This document shows, piece after piece, positions 35,046-44,704 of a DNA stretch of 64,000 bases. Origin of the DNA: Psychroflexus lacisalsi (GTDB lineage: Bacteria > Bacteroidota > Bacteroidia > Flavobacteriales > Flavobacteriaceae); assembly GCF_020164495.1 (NCBI RefSeq), contig NZ_JAIQYZ010000004.1, positions 62,001 to 126,000 on the forward strand. Direction: 5' to 3'. The number at the start of each line of letters is the position of its first letter. Position 1 is the first letter of the stretch. Under the pieces are notes generated by a model, which was given only the letters and a program-made list of their open reading frames with translations, was not told the DNA's origin and searched no databases. Both the position numbers and the translations under genes were made by a program.

Positions 35046-35608
35046 TTTGATTTGAATTTGTGTATATTTTCTGGAGTAATACAATAGTCAAGTGCTACGT
35101 CATGGTCAGAAACTTCTATGTTTTCTTCTTCAGGTTCAAAAAAAGACAAGCCAATTTTTAAAGTTTCAGGTCGGCAGTCCACGAGGAATTTATCATAAAA
35201 GCCTTTACCGTATCCAATTCGGTTGCCTTGTTTGTCGTAAGCTAATAAGGGTAAAAATATGACATCAATTTGATTGGGTTCAATTTTGATTCCCTTTACA
35301 GGTTCAGGAATATCCCATTTACTCAGTTTTAGTTTTGTAGTGTCTGTGAGCAGAAAATGCTCGAGAGTTTTTCCATTTACTTTAGGTACAACTGCATTGG
35401 CATCTTTGCCAAATATGATTTGTAATAGGTATTCCGTATTTATTTCTTTTTGATTAGAAATGCTTAAAAATAAATGGTAAAATTCAAAATCCCAAATATC
35501 CAGCTGTAAAGCCTGGTTTGCTATCTTAAGGCTCATATCATCCATTTCAGAAATAGAGAGTTCTTTCCTGAAGATGATATACTTTTTTCTTAAGTCCTCT
35601 TTATTCAT
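35042..35608 (-). CDS. 5-formyltetrahydrofolate cyclo-ligase
   Basis: ATP-dependent enzyme of 188 residues converting 5-formyl-THF to methenyl-THF in folate one-carbon metabolism. Family marks: MNKEDLRKKY at the start, the nucleotide/folate motif VIFLPLLAYDKQGNRIGYGKGFYDKFL (about 124-150). I place the start at the ATG at 35608, overlapping the previous stop (ATGAATAA); the ORF can be extended 22 codons upstream but that part has no family match. Last gene of the RimK operon by position. Confidence 0.9.
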   Translation of the reverse strand: MNKEDLRKKYIIFRKELSISEMDDMSLKIANQALQLDIWDFEFYHLFLSISNQKEINTEYLLQIIFGKDANAVVPKVNGKTLEHFLLTDTTKLKLSKWDIPEPVKGIKIEPNQIDVIFLPLLAYDKQGNRIGYGKGFYDKFLVDCRPETLKIGLSFFEPEEENIEVSDHDVALDYCITPENIHKFKSN

Positions 35609-36581
35609 TTGTGCTTTCCTTGGAAATGTGGAAAATAGCGTCTCCCTGGTAAACGATAGGGGATTGGTTAGCATTGATAATGTAACCGTTATTACTGGCT
35701 TTCACTTTATGTCTAAAGCTTCCATAGGGGTCTGTTATTGTAGCAATAAACTCACCTTTTTCAACGAGTTTACCTATTGGAATCTTTATATGAAGCAATC
35801 CACTGTATTTTGCTCTCATCCAGTAAGTGCTCGATATAAATTTGGTGTTTTCCTCAGGGTCTTCGATCTCAAAATTTGATTTAAGCATATCAAAATACTT
35901 CATGATGCGTTTCAACCCATCAACTCCGTGTTTTGAAATTTCCTTATTGTTATCCTTGGATTTACCACCTTCAAACAATAAGACTGTTTTTCCATGTTTC
36001 ACACAAGTCATCCTATACGAATTTTTGATTGTTGAGGAGTAAACAGTAAATGGTGCATTGAAAACTCTAGCTAACTCTTCGCCTCTTTCATCTGTTTTAT
36101 CAATTCGAATTTGCGCAGCGTTAAACCGGCTAGCACCACCAGTATGGAAATCAAAACAATAGTCGGCAGCAGGTAATATTTCAGAAGCAAATTGGTAAGC
36201 AAATCTACTGGCCAAGGCGCCTGTTTTAGATCCAGGGAACATTCTGTTAAGATCTCTCCCATCTGGGAATTCACGGGTCATGTTGAGAAATCCAAATACG
36301 TTTAAGACTGGGACGCAAATAACAGTTCCTCTTGTGGGCTTATTGATTCCTTTCGAAATAAACTGCCTTACGGTTTCCACTCCATTGACTTCATCTCCAT
36401 GGATACCTGCTGTTATGAGCAGAACAGGCCCAGGTTTTTTGGCTCGCTGTATAATAACAGGAACTTCAACAGAAGTAGTCGTGTAGAGCTTGGCTGTATT
36501 AAAATTTATTCTTGCTTTTTCACCAGGAAAGACTTTTCTGTCCAAGATGTGAAGGACATTTTTAGAATCTATATGGGGCAT
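35601..36581 (-). CDS. Succinylglutamate desuccinylase/aspartoacylase-family zinc enzyme
   Basis: Zinc carboxypeptidase-fold protein of 326 residues. Zinc ligands are in TAGIHGDEVNG (His and Glu, about residues 57-67) and in the later DFHTGG (about 144). A C-terminal barrel-sandwich part follows (YSGLLHIKIPIGKLVEKGEFIATITDPYG). Members of this branch occur next to RimK-type ligases and may remove or trim amino-acid tags; that role is inferred from gene context. Start and preceding rimK stop overlap by one base (TAATG). Confidence 0.88.
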   Translation of the reverse strand: MPHIDSKNVLHILDRKVFPGEKARINFNTAKLYTTTSVEVPVIIQRAKKPGPVLLITAGIHGDEVNGVETVRQFISKGINKPTRGTVICVPVLNVFGFLNMTREFPDGRDLNRMFPGSKTGALASRFAYQFASEILPAADYCFDFHTGGASRFNAAQIRIDKTDERGEELARVFNAPFTVYSSTIKNSYRMTCVKHGKTVLLFEGGKSKDNNKEISKHGVDGLKRIMKYFDMLKSNFEIEDPEENTKFISSTYWMRAKYSGLLHIKIPIGKLVEKGEFIATITDPYGSFRHKVKASNNGYIINANQSPIVYQGDAIFHISKESTNE

Positions 36582-37453
36582 TATACATTTTTTTCTATGT
36601 ATTGAATAATACTTCTTGCAATGTCTTTGCCAGTAGCTTTTTCAATACCCTCAAGGCCTGGAGAAGAGTTAACTTCCAAAATTAATGGACCTCTAGAACT
36701 TTGTAAAAGGTCAACTCCAGCAACACCAAGTCGCATAGCCTTTGCTGCTTTTATAGCAGCTATCTCTTCTTCATCTGAAAGTTCAATCACTTCTGCCGAT
36801 CCACCTTGATGTAAATTCGAACGAAATTCCCCTTCTTTTCCTTGTCTCTTCATCGCTCCAACTACATGGCCATCAACTACAAAAACACGTATATCCGCAC
36901 CTTTAGCTTCTTTGATAAATTCCTGAACAATGACTCTTGCCTGCAATCCATTAAAGGCTTCAATAACCGATTTTGCAGCATTTTTTGTTTCTGCCAATAC
37001 AACACCAAGTCCCTGAGTTCCTTCCAAAAGCTTAATGACTAAAGGAGTTCCTCCAACTTGTTGTATAACACCATTTACATCTCTGGAATAGTTGGTAAAC
37101 ACTGTTTTTGGTAAACCAATTTTAGCTCTGGAAAGCACTTGCAAGCTTCTTAATTTATCTCTACTTCTTACCAAAGCTTCAGAGTCGATAGTACTAAATG
37201 CACCCATCATTTCAAACTGTCTAACCACCGCAGTACCGTAAAAGGTTACAGAAGCACCAATACGAGGAATAATGGCATCTGTGTCTAAAATATATTCACC
37301 TTTATAATATATGTTGGGGTTACGCTTTTCAATCACCAAGTCACATTTAAGTGGATCAATGACTTGCACATCATGTTTCCTTTTCTTTGCAGCTTCAACT
37401 AGGCGTTTTGTAGAATAGAGATTTGGATTTCTCGATAAAATTTTAATGTTCAT
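36581..37453 (-). CDS. rimK: RimK-family ATP-grasp alpha-L-glutamate ligase
   Basis: A 290-residue ATP-grasp ligase that in E. coli adds glutamates to the C-terminus of ribosomal protein S6. The N-terminal [25 protein letters not shown] segment is typical. The ATP-grasp core includes [16 protein letters not shown] (phosphate loop), [21 protein letters not shown] and the Mg-binding end [17 protein letters not shown]. Size matches the family (about 300). Its start overlaps the end of the RimK-type protease gene by 11 bases. The conserved neighbours suggest a tag-addition/removal system. Confidence 0.94.
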   Translation of the reverse strand: MNIKILSRNPNLYSTKRLVEAAKKRKHDVQVIDPLKCDLVIEKRNPNIYYKGEYILDTDAIIPRIGASVTFYGTAVVRQFEMMGAFSTIDSEALVRSRDKLRSLQVLSRAKIGLPKTVFTNYSRDVNGVIQQVGGTPLVIKLLEGTQGLGVVLAETKNAAKSVIEAFNGLQARVIVQEFIKEAKGADIRVFVVDGHVVGAMKRQGKEGEFRSNLHQGGSAEVIELSDEEEIAAIKAAKAMRLGVAGVDLLQSSRGPLILEVNSSPGLEGIEKATGKDIARSIIQYIEKNV

Positions 37454-37874
37454 GGTAATGGGTGTTATGAGATAGATTTTGTAATTCTGGGTCTACTATA
37501 AATTTTTTATTTAAAAATTTACGGCCTAGAAGAACCGGGTGTTTCATTTCTTTTCTATTGCTCAAAGAAAGTGAAATTTTATAAACTTTACCAAAAATTT
37601 CAATGTTAGACTTTATTTCATATCTACTTTGGGCAATACCGTTGCTACTCTTTACTCTTATCTTGTTGTAAGTTTTGAAAACAAAGGGTTTATGATCGTA
37701 TTCTGGATGTTCTTGATCTAGAAAAATGCAATGTAAACCATCTTCTTTTTCTTCAATATTTTCGCAGTGAATAGATGATGTATAAGCGCCTGTGTCAATT
37801 TTGATGGAAATGTCTTTCAGATTTAACTCAGGAAAGTTAGCCTTATCCAGTCTGCCGATAATTTTTTTCTTCAT
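37443..37874 (-). CDS. RimK-associated retropepsin-like (ATP-dependent zinc protease family) protein
   Basis: A 143-residue protein of the PF05618 family often annotated as ATP-dependent zinc protease. The aspartic-protease-like motif reads [12 protein letters not shown] (about 26-37), and the second half has the hydrophobic [17 protein letters not shown] motif. Despite the family name the fold is retropepsin-like. It is the first gene of the operon with rimK, a desuccinylase-like enzyme and 5-FTHF cyclo-ligase, and probably acts in the same modification pathway. Confidence 0.88.
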   Translation of the reverse strand: MKKKIIGRLDKANFPELNLKDISIKIDTGAYTSSIHCENIEEKEDGLHCIFLDQEHPEYDHKPFVFKTYNKIRVKSSNGIAQSRYEIKSNIEIFGKVYKISLSLSNRKEMKHPVLLGRKFLNKKFIVDPELQNLSHNTHYHEH

Positions 37875-37957
37875 ATTTATGCAAATTACAAAAATGAATG
37901 TATCCAGAATTTTCTCGCGAAATTAATATTATATTTATCATTATAAATAATTAAAAA

Positions 37958-38389
37958 ATGTCCAAAGAAGATTTTTACGAAAACATAAGGAACTCTACGA
38001 AATTAAACCATTTTGCAAATCTAGTTAACCTTGCAGCTATCGATGGTGACATCAAACCCATAGAAGAAAAACTCTTAAAGCGTTTTTCAAAGAAATTTGA
38101 TGTTTCCAAAGAAGATTACGAACGGATATTAGAAAATCCGGCTTCATTTCCTGTTCATGCTATCAATTCTAAACACCAACGCCTGGAATTCCTATTCGAC
38201 CTTCTCCGCATTATCTACGTTGATAATGTAATGGATGAAGCTGAAGAATTTCTGATTTCTAAGTATGCAGTAGGGCTTGGTTATTCCGATGAACAAGCAG
38301 AGGCTATTTTAGAAAAGTCTAAGAAATTATTTTCAAATAATTTCTCGTTTGATCTCTATCTCCACTTCATAGAGTCTCAAGATTACTAA
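37958..38389 (+). CDS. TerB-like helical protein
   Basis: A 143-residue cytosolic all-helical protein with two repeats resembling the tellurite-resistance TerB domain (LVNLAAIDGDIKPIEEKLLKRFSKKF and LRIIYVDNVMDEAEEFLISKYAVGLGY). The acidic residues in AAIDGD and YVDNVMD may bind a metal, as proposed for TerB-like proteins. Real tellurite resistance is unlikely, as no other ter gene is nearby. Convergent with fbp, 10 bases apart. Confidence 0.75.
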   Translation: MSKEDFYENIRNSTKLNHFANLVNLAAIDGDIKPIEEKLLKRFSKKFDVSKEDYERILENPASFPVHAINSKHQRLEFLFDLLRIIYVDNVMDEAEEFLISKYAVGLGYSDEQAEAILEKSKKLFSNNFSFDLYLHFIESQDY

Positions 38390-38399
38390 AACTTTAAAT

Positions 38400-39416
38400 T
38401 TATTGAGTTGGATGAGCCGCTTTCATGAAGGATTCGGCTTGTTCAACCATTTTTTTGCTCCCACAGAAGAAAGGTACACGTTCATGTAGCTCTGTTGGTT
38501 TGATGTCTAGAATTCTCTGGAACCCATCAGATGCTTTCCCGTTTGCCTGCTCTGCAATAAAGGCGATAGGATTGCATTCATAAAGTAACCTCAATTTCCC
38601 TTTCTCCGCACTTGAACTTTTCGGATACATATAAATTCCCCCTTTGATCATGTTTCTATGAAAGTCGGATACCAAAGAACCGATATATCGGGATGTGTAA
38701 GGATCTTCGTCACGCTGATTTTGACAGTACTTGATATAGTCTTTAACTCCCTGTGGAAAGTGAATATAATTCCCTTCATTGATGGAGTATATTCTTCCAT
38801 CATCAGGAAATTTCATATCTGGATGTGATAAATAATAGGTTCCTATCGCTGGGTTAAGCGTAAAACCGTTTACTCCATGGCCGGTTGTATATACCAGCAT
38901 TGTCGAGGTTCCATAAATAATATATCCTGCTGCCACTTGCTGGTTGCCAGGTTGTAAAAAATCTTCCATTTCTACAGGCTGACCTACAGGTGTAACCCTA
39001 CGATAAATAGAAAAAATGGTTCCTACAGAAACGTTAACATCTATATTTGAACTCCCGTCCAGAGGGTCCATCAAGACGACATATTTGTTCTTGTGATCTT
39101 TGTTGTTTCCCTGTATAGTGATGTAATTATCATTTTCTTCTGAAGCTATTCCGCATACAATTTCTCTATTGATGAGGGTTTGTATAAAGGTTTCGTTCGC
39201 ATAAACATCCAGCTTTTTTTGATCCTCTCCCTGAACGTTTTTACCACCGTAATCTCCTACTATATCTACAAGTCCAGCCTTGTTGACTTCGTGGTTGACC
39301 ACTTTTGCGGCAAGTCTTATGGAGTTAATGAGTCTGGAAAGTTCGCCAGAGGTATATTTAAAGGATTTTTGATTTTCAATAATAAACTCACCTAGAGTTT
39401 GATTGGTATTTTTCAT
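38400..39416 (-). CDS. fbp: Class I fructose-1,6-bisphosphatase
   Basis: Gluconeogenic enzyme of 338 residues. Metal and substrate motifs are intact: the early acidic segment, [23 protein letters not shown] (about 119-141) and the late [33 protein letters not shown] region. Length fits the family (about 330). Allosteric regulation cannot be judged. It is divergent from the GNAT/aspartate kinase operon, with a 107-base gap between starts. Confidence 0.95.
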   Translation of the reverse strand: MKNTNQTLGEFIIENQKSFKYTSGELSRLINSIRLAAKVVNHEVNKAGLVDIVGDYGGKNVQGEDQKKLDVYANETFIQTLINREIVCGIASEENDNYITIQGNNKDHKNKYVVLMDPLDGSSNIDVNVSVGTIFSIYRRVTPVGQPVEMEDFLQPGNQQVAAGYIIYGTSTMLVYTTGHGVNGFTLNPAIGTYYLSHPDMKFPDDGRIYSINEGNYIHFPQGVKDYIKYCQNQRDEDPYTSRYIGSLVSDFHRNMIKGGIYMYPKSSSAEKGKLRLLYECNPIAFIAEQANGKASDGFQRILDIKPTELHERVPFFCGSKKMVEQAESFMKAAHPTQ

Positions 39417-39523
39417 AACGAAAACGTTGTAGTTTTCGCAAAAATAGAAAAAATCGCAAAGTGGTTATCAAATACCTTCATTATTATTACTACTTGACTA
39501 TTTTTACTCCAAAATACTGAGTT

Positions 39524-39994
39524 ATGGATTTTAAAATCAGATTTGCCACACCAGAGGACTTGGAAGATATGCTAGAGCTCATCCAGGAACTAGCAGTTTA
39601 TGAAAATGAACCCGACGCCGTACAAGTTACTCTGGATGATTTGTACCGTTATGGATTTGGTGAGGAAGCCATTTATAAATGTTTCGTTGCAGAAGTAGAT
39701 TCCAAAGTCATGGGAATGGCTTTATTTTATTCAAGATTTTCTACCTGGAAGGGAGAAACAGTGCATTTGGAAGACCTCATCGTTACAAAACCTATGCGTG
39801 GTAAATCATTGGGTAAAGCTTTATTCGAATCTGTAATTATGTATGCTAAAACCCGAAAAATTAAGCGAGTGGAATGGGTAGTCCTAGACTGGAATACCAA
39901 TGCAATCGACTTTTACGAAAAGTATGGAGCCACAGTGTTTAAGGAGTGGAGAACAGTTCAGTTAGGAGAAGATCAAATCAATAATTTAAATTAA
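39524..39994 (+). CDS. GNAT-family N-acetyltransferase
   Basis: A 156-residue acetyl-CoA-dependent transferase. The acetyl-CoA loop is VTKPMRGKSLGKALFESVI (about 87-105), close to the R/Q-x-x-G-x-G/A signature. N-terminal FRFATPEDLEDMLELIQELAVYENEPD-like residues match the spermidine/diamine acetyltransferase branch. Substrate cannot be told. It sits 11 bases before the aspartate kinase gene, a gene order (fbp / GNAT / aspartate kinase) I recall from other Flavobacteriia. Confidence 0.9.
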   Translation: MDFKIRFATPEDLEDMLELIQELAVYENEPDAVQVTLDDLYRYGFGEEAIYKCFVAEVDSKVMGMALFYSRFSTWKGETVHLEDLIVTKPMRGKSLGKALFESVIMYAKTRKIKRVEWVVLDWNTNAIDFYEKYGATVFKEWRTVQLGEDQINNLN

Positions 39995-40005
39995 TTAGTG
40001 TAAAA

Positions 40006-41256
40006 ATGCAAGTATATAAGTTTGGTGGCGCCTCTGTGAAAGATGCCAAAGGAGTGAGAAATGTCGCTAAAGTTCTGGAAACTACAGATCCAAAACAAAA
40101 GGTTGTAGTTATTTCAGCAATGGGAAAAACTACAAATAAGTTAGAGGATATTATTTCCCTTTATTTTGAAAAAAGCAAAGAATTATCTGAAGCGATATCA
40201 TCTTTAAAACAGGATCACTACGACATTTTAGACGAGCTTTTTGATAATTCTTCTCATCCAGCTTATACTAAGACTAATTATTTTTTTGATGAGCTTTCAA
40301 TTTTTTTCGATAGAAATAAATCGCCAAACTATGATTTTGTCTACGATCAAGTGGTTGGTTTTGGAGAATTGATAAGTACAAGTATTGTAAGTTATTACCT
40401 GAAATCTGTAGGCATAGAAAACGTCTGGCACGATTGCAGAAATCTTATTGATACCGACAGTATCTATAGGGATGCAGACGTTAACTGGGAAAATACCCAG
40501 CAAAAAATACTGAATCATATAAACGAAGACGAATTAAGCATAACCCAAGGGTTTATAGGTTCCGATTCCAATAATTTTACAACCACTTTAGGTCGTGAAG
40601 GATCCGATTATACAGCAGGAATTCTCGCTTACTGTCTCAATGCTGAGAATGTGACCATTTGGAAAGATGTCCCTGGGGTTCTTAACGGAGATCCAAATGT
40701 TTTTGATGACACCAGTCTTTTAGAGCAAATATCTTACGAAGAGGCGATTGAACTAGCTTTTTACGGAGCTTCTGTAATTCACCCTAAAACTTTGCAGCCT
40801 TTACAACAAAAGGAAATACCGCTCTTTGTAAAGTCTTTTTATAATCCTAAAGACCAGGGTACTAAAGTTGGCAAGGGCAAATTGCTCAACCCTCTACTAC
40901 CATGCTATATCGTTAAAAAAGATTTAGTATTTCTATCGTTATCAACTTTAGACTTTTCATTCTTTGTGGAAGAAAACATCAGTGAAGTCTTTGCCTTATT
41001 TCATAAACATCAAATTAAGGTAGATTTGATTCAAAATTCCGCAATTAGTTTTTCAGTGTGTGTGGATAATAAATTCAAAAACGTAGATAAACTGATTGAA
41101 ATACTTAAAGCTAAATTCAAAGTAGATCATCAAAAGGGAGTATCCCTTTTTACAATAAGACATTATGATGATGTGGCGATACAGCGCATCGAAAAAGACA
41201 AGACTGTTTTATTAAAACAACTGCATAAAGAAACCATACAATTTGTGACGGCCTAG
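40006..41256 (+). CDS. Aspartate kinase
   Basis: Phosphorylates aspartate in the first step of the lysine, threonine and methionine pathway; 416 residues. The N-terminal motif is YKFGGASVKD, with the catalytic segment TTLGREGSDYTAG (about 194-206) and DVPGVLNGDP. The C-terminal half carries degenerate ACT regulatory domains (IKVDLIQNSAISFSVCVD), so feedback inhibition is possible. No fused homoserine dehydrogenase. The stop overlaps the GTG start of the next gene by one base (TAGTG). Confidence 0.92.
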   Translation: MQVYKFGGASVKDAKGVRNVAKVLETTDPKQKVVVISAMGKTTNKLEDIISLYFEKSKELSEAISSLKQDHYDILDELFDNSSHPAYTKTNYFFDELSIFFDRNKSPNYDFVYDQVVGFGELISTSIVSYYLKSVGIENVWHDCRNLIDTDSIYRDADVNWENTQQKILNHINEDELSITQGFIGSDSNNFTTTLGREGSDYTAGILAYCLNAENVTIWKDVPGVLNGDPNVFDDTSLLEQISYEEAIELAFYGASVIHPKTLQPLQQKEIPLFVKSFYNPKDQGTKVGKGKLLNPLLPCYIVKKDLVFLSLSTLDFSFFVEENISEVFALFHKHQIKVDLIQNSAISFSVCVDNKFKNVDKLIEILKAKFKVDHQKGVSLFTIRHYDDVAIQRIEKDKTVLLKQLHKETIQFVTA

Positions 41257-42254
41257 TGGATTCTCTTACGCAAATAGTTCTTGGTGCGGCAGTAGGGGAA
41301 GTTGTTCTTGGGCGAAAAGTAGGTAACAAAGCTATGGTTTATGGTGCTATTGCTGGCACCATACCGGACTTAGATGTTTTTGTAGGAAATTTTTACGATA
41401 CAGTCACTGCCTTAGAAATTCATAGAGGATTCTCTCATTCATTAGTCTTTTCACTTTTAGCTGCACCAATTTTTGGATTTATTATCTCCAAAATCCATGA
41501 ACAAGCCACCTGGAAAGATTGGTCCTTACTCATGTTTTGGAGTTTGTTCACCCATCCGCTATTGGATTGTTTCACCACCTGGGGTACACAATTATTCTGG
41601 CCTTTGGATCTTAGAATTGCATTCAAGTCAGTCTTTGTGATTGATCCCCTATATACCCTTCCATTTTTAGTGTGTCTTATTGCCGCCTCTCGATTGAATA
41701 GAGCTTCAGTAAAGCGAATGAAGCTTAACAGATTGGGTTTAATTTTAAGTACAAGTTATTTGCTGATAACTTTAGTAATGAAGGGAGTAACGTTTTCAAA
41801 ATTTGAGGAGTCTCTGCGAGATCAAAATATTTCATATTCCGAAATTGAAACTAAGCCAACGCCGTTCAATACTTTACTTTGGTCTGCCAACGTAAAAACT
41901 GAAGACAACTTTCTTATAGGTGAGTATTCTATTTTTGATACAAAACCTGTTGAGTTTAGAGCTTATCCTAAACATCATGAGAAGATTGATCACCTGCGTG
42001 AATATGAAAACTTGGAAAGGCTAATCAATGTAACTCAGGGATGGTATACTATTTCTGAAATTGAAGGCGAGTTATTTCTGAATGATCTCCGGTTTGGATT
42101 ATTGAGTCTAAATCCAAAATCTAAACGATTTGCGTTTACCTATAAATTAGAAGAAGAAAATGGAGCTCAGTTAAACATTATAGAGGAACCCAAAACCAGG
42201 GGGGATGCTAAGAAACTTTTCTCTGAGTTATGGACTAGATTAAAAGGCAACTAA
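41256..42254 (+). CDS. YdjM/DUF457-type membrane-bound metal-dependent hydrolase
   Basis: A 332-residue membrane protein that starts with GTG in translational overlap with the aspartate kinase gene. The family's metal residues are in GAIAGTIPDLDVFVG (residues about 31-45), HRGFSHSLVFSL (about 57-68) and HPLLDCFTTWGTQLFWP. About four helices are followed by a soluble C-terminal domain of some 150 residues. Distant relatives act on membrane lipids, but the reaction here is unknown. It overlaps a convergent gene by four bases. Confidence 0.88.
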   Translation: MDSLTQIVLGAAVGEVVLGRKVGNKAMVYGAIAGTIPDLDVFVGNFYDTVTALEIHRGFSHSLVFSLLAAPIFGFIISKIHEQATWKDWSLLMFWSLFTHPLLDCFTTWGTQLFWPLDLRIAFKSVFVIDPLYTLPFLVCLIAASRLNRASVKRMKLNRLGLILSTSYLLITLVMKGVTFSKFEESLRDQNISYSEIETKPTPFNTLLWSANVKTEDNFLIGEYSIFDTKPVEFRAYPKHHEKIDHLREYENLERLINVTQGWYTISEIEGELFLNDLRFGLLSLNPKSKRFAFTYKLEEENGAQLNIIEEPKTRGDAKKLFSELWTRLKGN

Positions 42255-42961
42255 TCTTCACTAAGTTCAATGATATTTACTTTTTCTTCATTGAGGATTC
42301 TCCTTTTTAGAACATAAGAATTGTCATTATAATTAGTGTAAACATTGTCTTTATTTAAAGTATCACTTTTATATATATAAATATAAGACTGTGCTGGATC
42401 TTCATCGAGCATAGATAAATGTATGATCTTAGATTCCTTTTTCACAAACGGCAAATACCCGGGGAGTTTTTCGTTTCTGATGCGTTGGTCCATAGTCATA
42501 TTTAATGCCACGGATTCCACAAATCTTAAGTCATTTTCTCTGTAAAACCTGTCTTTGGGACTTAAAGTGTTCCAGTAGGAAATAAGTGAATTGTATTGAT
42601 CCAATACATTTTGATTGATGTCAATTCCGTCATAATTAGTTATAATTTTGCGTTGAAGATTGATGATCTGGATAGGTGTAGACCTGATCTGGTATTTGAT
42701 ATTTTCTATGCTATTCTCTGACACAGAAGGGTTTACAATTAGAGTAATGCTGGGAATATCATTTTGATTGAGATTGGATTCATTGTAAAGCTGACTTACT
42801 TTTTTGAGCGTAGAGTTTAAGGATATGGTGTCTAAGTCAATGACAACAAAACTATCATTGAGTATCTCGACAATAGCTATGGTTTCAATTTTATTGTTAT
42901 CTTGAGCTGTCGAATTGAAAGTGACATTTAACAATAAAAAGAGGAGTATATAATATTTCAT
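42251..42961 (-). CDS. Secreted hypothetical protein
   Basis: A 236-residue protein with a clear signal peptide (MKYYILLFLLLNVTFNSTAQ). The mature part has a TonB/ExbD-like beginning (VVIDLDTISLNSTLKKVSQLYNE, ITLIVNP) and then a polar region ending in an acidic tail, but I do not recognise a family. It stands alone, convergent with the YdjM-like gene. Function unknown. Confidence 0.7.
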   Translation of the reverse strand: MKYYILLFLLLNVTFNSTAQDNNKIETIAIVEILNDSFVVIDLDTISLNSTLKKVSQLYNESNLNQNDIPSITLIVNPSVSENSIENIKYQIRSTPIQIINLQRKIITNYDGIDINQNVLDQYNSLISYWNTLSPKDRFYRENDLRFVESVALNMTMDQRIRNEKLPGYLPFVKKESKIIHLSMLDEDPAQSYIYIYKSDTLNKDNVYTNYNDNSYVLKRRILNEEKVNIIELSED

Positions 42962-43088
42962 AATTAACTTTTAAACAAAAATAACTATTTTCAATTTAAA
43001 CCGTTCTTATGTGTGTAAGTCGTAAATACATAAAATTGTATTGTTTAGTTGCTTTAATTTGAATATTTTTTCAGAAAAATAGAGTTGC

Positions 43089-43111
43089 TAAATTTGAATA
43101 ACTTAAATTTG
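43089..43111 (+). promoter_or_regulatory. Two tandem TAAATTTG boxes
   Basis: TAAATTTG occurs at 43089-43096 and 43104-43111, both exact -7 consensus matches, 47 and 32 bases before the small signal-peptide gene. Either or both could drive it. Confidence 0.45.
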
Positions 43112-43142
43112 CTAATTAATTGAACTCTACCAGAGTGCATTT

Positions 43143-43352
43143 ATGAGAATAAAAAAACCAATCTTATCTATATTTTTTTTCCTGTTGGGCTTAGCTACTA
43201 CATTTGCTCAAGGTGGAGGCCCTCCAAGTCCACCTGATTTTGAAGGTGATATACCTGTCCCAATAGACGATCATGTTTGGGTTTTGATTGTAGTAGCAAT
43301 CGTAGTTGGTGTTTTCATTCTCAAATTTCAGAAAACTCAAACTTCCAAGTAG
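43143..43352 (+). CDS. Short exported Pro-rich protein with C-terminal membrane helix
   Basis: A 69-residue protein consisting only of a signal peptide (KPILSIFFFLLGLATTFAQ), a Gly/Pro-rich stretch (GGGPPSPPDFEGDIPVPID) and a membrane helix (VWVLIVVAIVVGVFILKF) with a basic tail. The P-I-D motif before a C-terminal helix recurs in many short flavobacterial proteins and resembles a sorting-type tail. Function unknown. The 3' end overlaps the convergent glycosyltransferase gene by 16 bases. Confidence 0.65.
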   Translation: MRIKKPILSIFFFLLGLATTFAQGGGPPSPPDFEGDIPVPIDDHVWVLIVVAIVVGVFILKFQKTQTSK

Positions 43353-44704
43353 TTCGTTTTGTTTCTTTTTCTAAAGTCAAAAACTATTATTCCAATAACT
43401 ACTACATATTCGATAGCTATCAATAGGTAATTTTCTTCCACTCCATAACCATTGTAAGCTGAGTAACTTAAAAACACCAGCCAACTCCAGACTAGCATAT
43501 ATTTATATGTTGTAAAAATGCTTAAAAACAAGGGCAACATCAGATACCAGGGATGTACAGTGGTTGATAGTAAATAATATGCTGTTGCCGCAAAAAGCAT
43601 ATAAGTCATCAATGTTTGGAAATCAATTCTCCTATGTCTAAAGCTGAGAAAAAGGATACTTAGTAAAGTCACTATAGTCAGTGAGATTCCAATAATTTCA
43701 ATTTGATTATACCCTGTCCACCAATAGCCAATTTCTCGAAGCACATAATAGATGCTTGCATTAAACTCAAAAGAAGTAAAGTATAAGCTCAAAGTCTTAG
43801 AACTCTTAGAGAGAATTTCAGGATTCCAGAAAAAACTATAAGATATGATAAGGCCCAACATCAGTAGGGCTATATATTTCAGGTAATTCAAAATTTGGTC
43901 CCGATTCAAAACCTTCAATTTCTTATTGAAATAAGGTAAAACCAGCGGAAGAAACATTAGTGGAAGCATTTTAGAAGCGACGGCACCTGCAAGTCCTAGA
44001 GCCGATAAATACACTTTTGAAGTGTATAGATAGTATAAACTTAAAGCCAGAAAAAATAACATCACCACTTCAAAATGCAAATTGAATGTGGATTCTAAAA
44101 TCACTAGGGGATTTAGGATAAAAAACAAAATCTGGGATTTTGGCAGCTTTAAATGCGATAAAATTTTAAGTCCAAACCAAACGATGCCGATTTCTGCTGC
44201 GATATTAAAAAGTCTTAGGACAATAATGTTCAGAATAAGACTAGACTGTCCAATAGCATAACTTAAAGTGTAAATCAATTGTGCAACAGGCGGATAAGTA
44301 GAGTAATTTGAAGCGTTTAGATCTCCCATTCTATCATAAAGCAGGCCTTGAAAGTCTTCCATCTCGATCGTATGGCTTTCAACAAGTTCCTTAGGCAGAT
44401 GCAAATAAGGATTGATACCTTGGTTGTAGAGCATTCCATCCCAAACAAACCGATAAAAATCCTGAGATAATTCTGGGATTGAGAATAGGAAAATGAACTT
44501 TAATAGAAAACTCAATAAAATCAGATAGCTAAGTCTTATACCACTTTTATAGAGATAGAAGGAGAGACCAAAAGCTGCCGTATATAAAGAAAAAAGTAAC
44601 CAAAATTGAGACCTTTCCAATTCGTAACCCAGCCAGTAATAAATGAAACAAAGCGAGATGATGCTTAAAACCTTTGTCCATGTATTTAGTGCCTCAGCTC
44701 TCAT
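43337..44704 (-). CDS. GT-C fold membrane glycosyltransferase (GT87-like mannosyltransferase)
   Basis: A 455-residue polytopic protein with about eleven helices and a lipid-phosphate-sugar-dependent transferase layout. The first periplasmic loop holds the acidic pair in SQDFYRFVWDGMLYNQGINPY (about 80-100), followed by YSTYPPVAQLIYTLSYAIG. These match DUF2029/GT87-type mannosyltransferases that use a polyprenyl-phosphate sugar. It is the third gene of a glycosylation operon whose first gene encodes a likely polyprenyl-phosphate sugar synthase, so the pathway makes sense. Confidence 0.82.
   Translation of the reverse strand: MRAEALNTWTKVLSIISLCFIYYWLGYELERSQFWLLFSLYTAAFGLSFYLYKSGIRLSYLILLSFLLKFIFLFSIPELSQDFYRFVWDGMLYNQGINPYLHLPKELVESHTIEMEDFQGLLYDRMGDLNASNYSTYPPVAQLIYTLSYAIGQSSLILNIIVLRLFNIAAEIGIVWFGLKILSHLKLPKSQILFFILNPLVILESTFNLHFEVVMLFFLALSLYYLYTSKVYLSALGLAGAVASKMLPLMFLPLVLPYFNKKLKVLNRDQILNYLKYIALLMLGLIISYSFFWNPEILSKSSKTLSLYFTSFEFNASIYYVLREIGYWWTGYNQIEIIGISLTIVTLLSILFLSFRHRRIDFQTLMTYMLFAATAYYLLSTTVHPWYLMLPLFLSIFTTYKYMLVWSWLVFLSYSAYNGYGVEENYLLIAIEYVVVIGIIVFDFRKRNKTNYLEV

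Noticed and set aside
37958-38389. Tellurite-resistance determinant
   Set aside because: Only the TerB-like fold is shared; no terC, terD or related genes are present.
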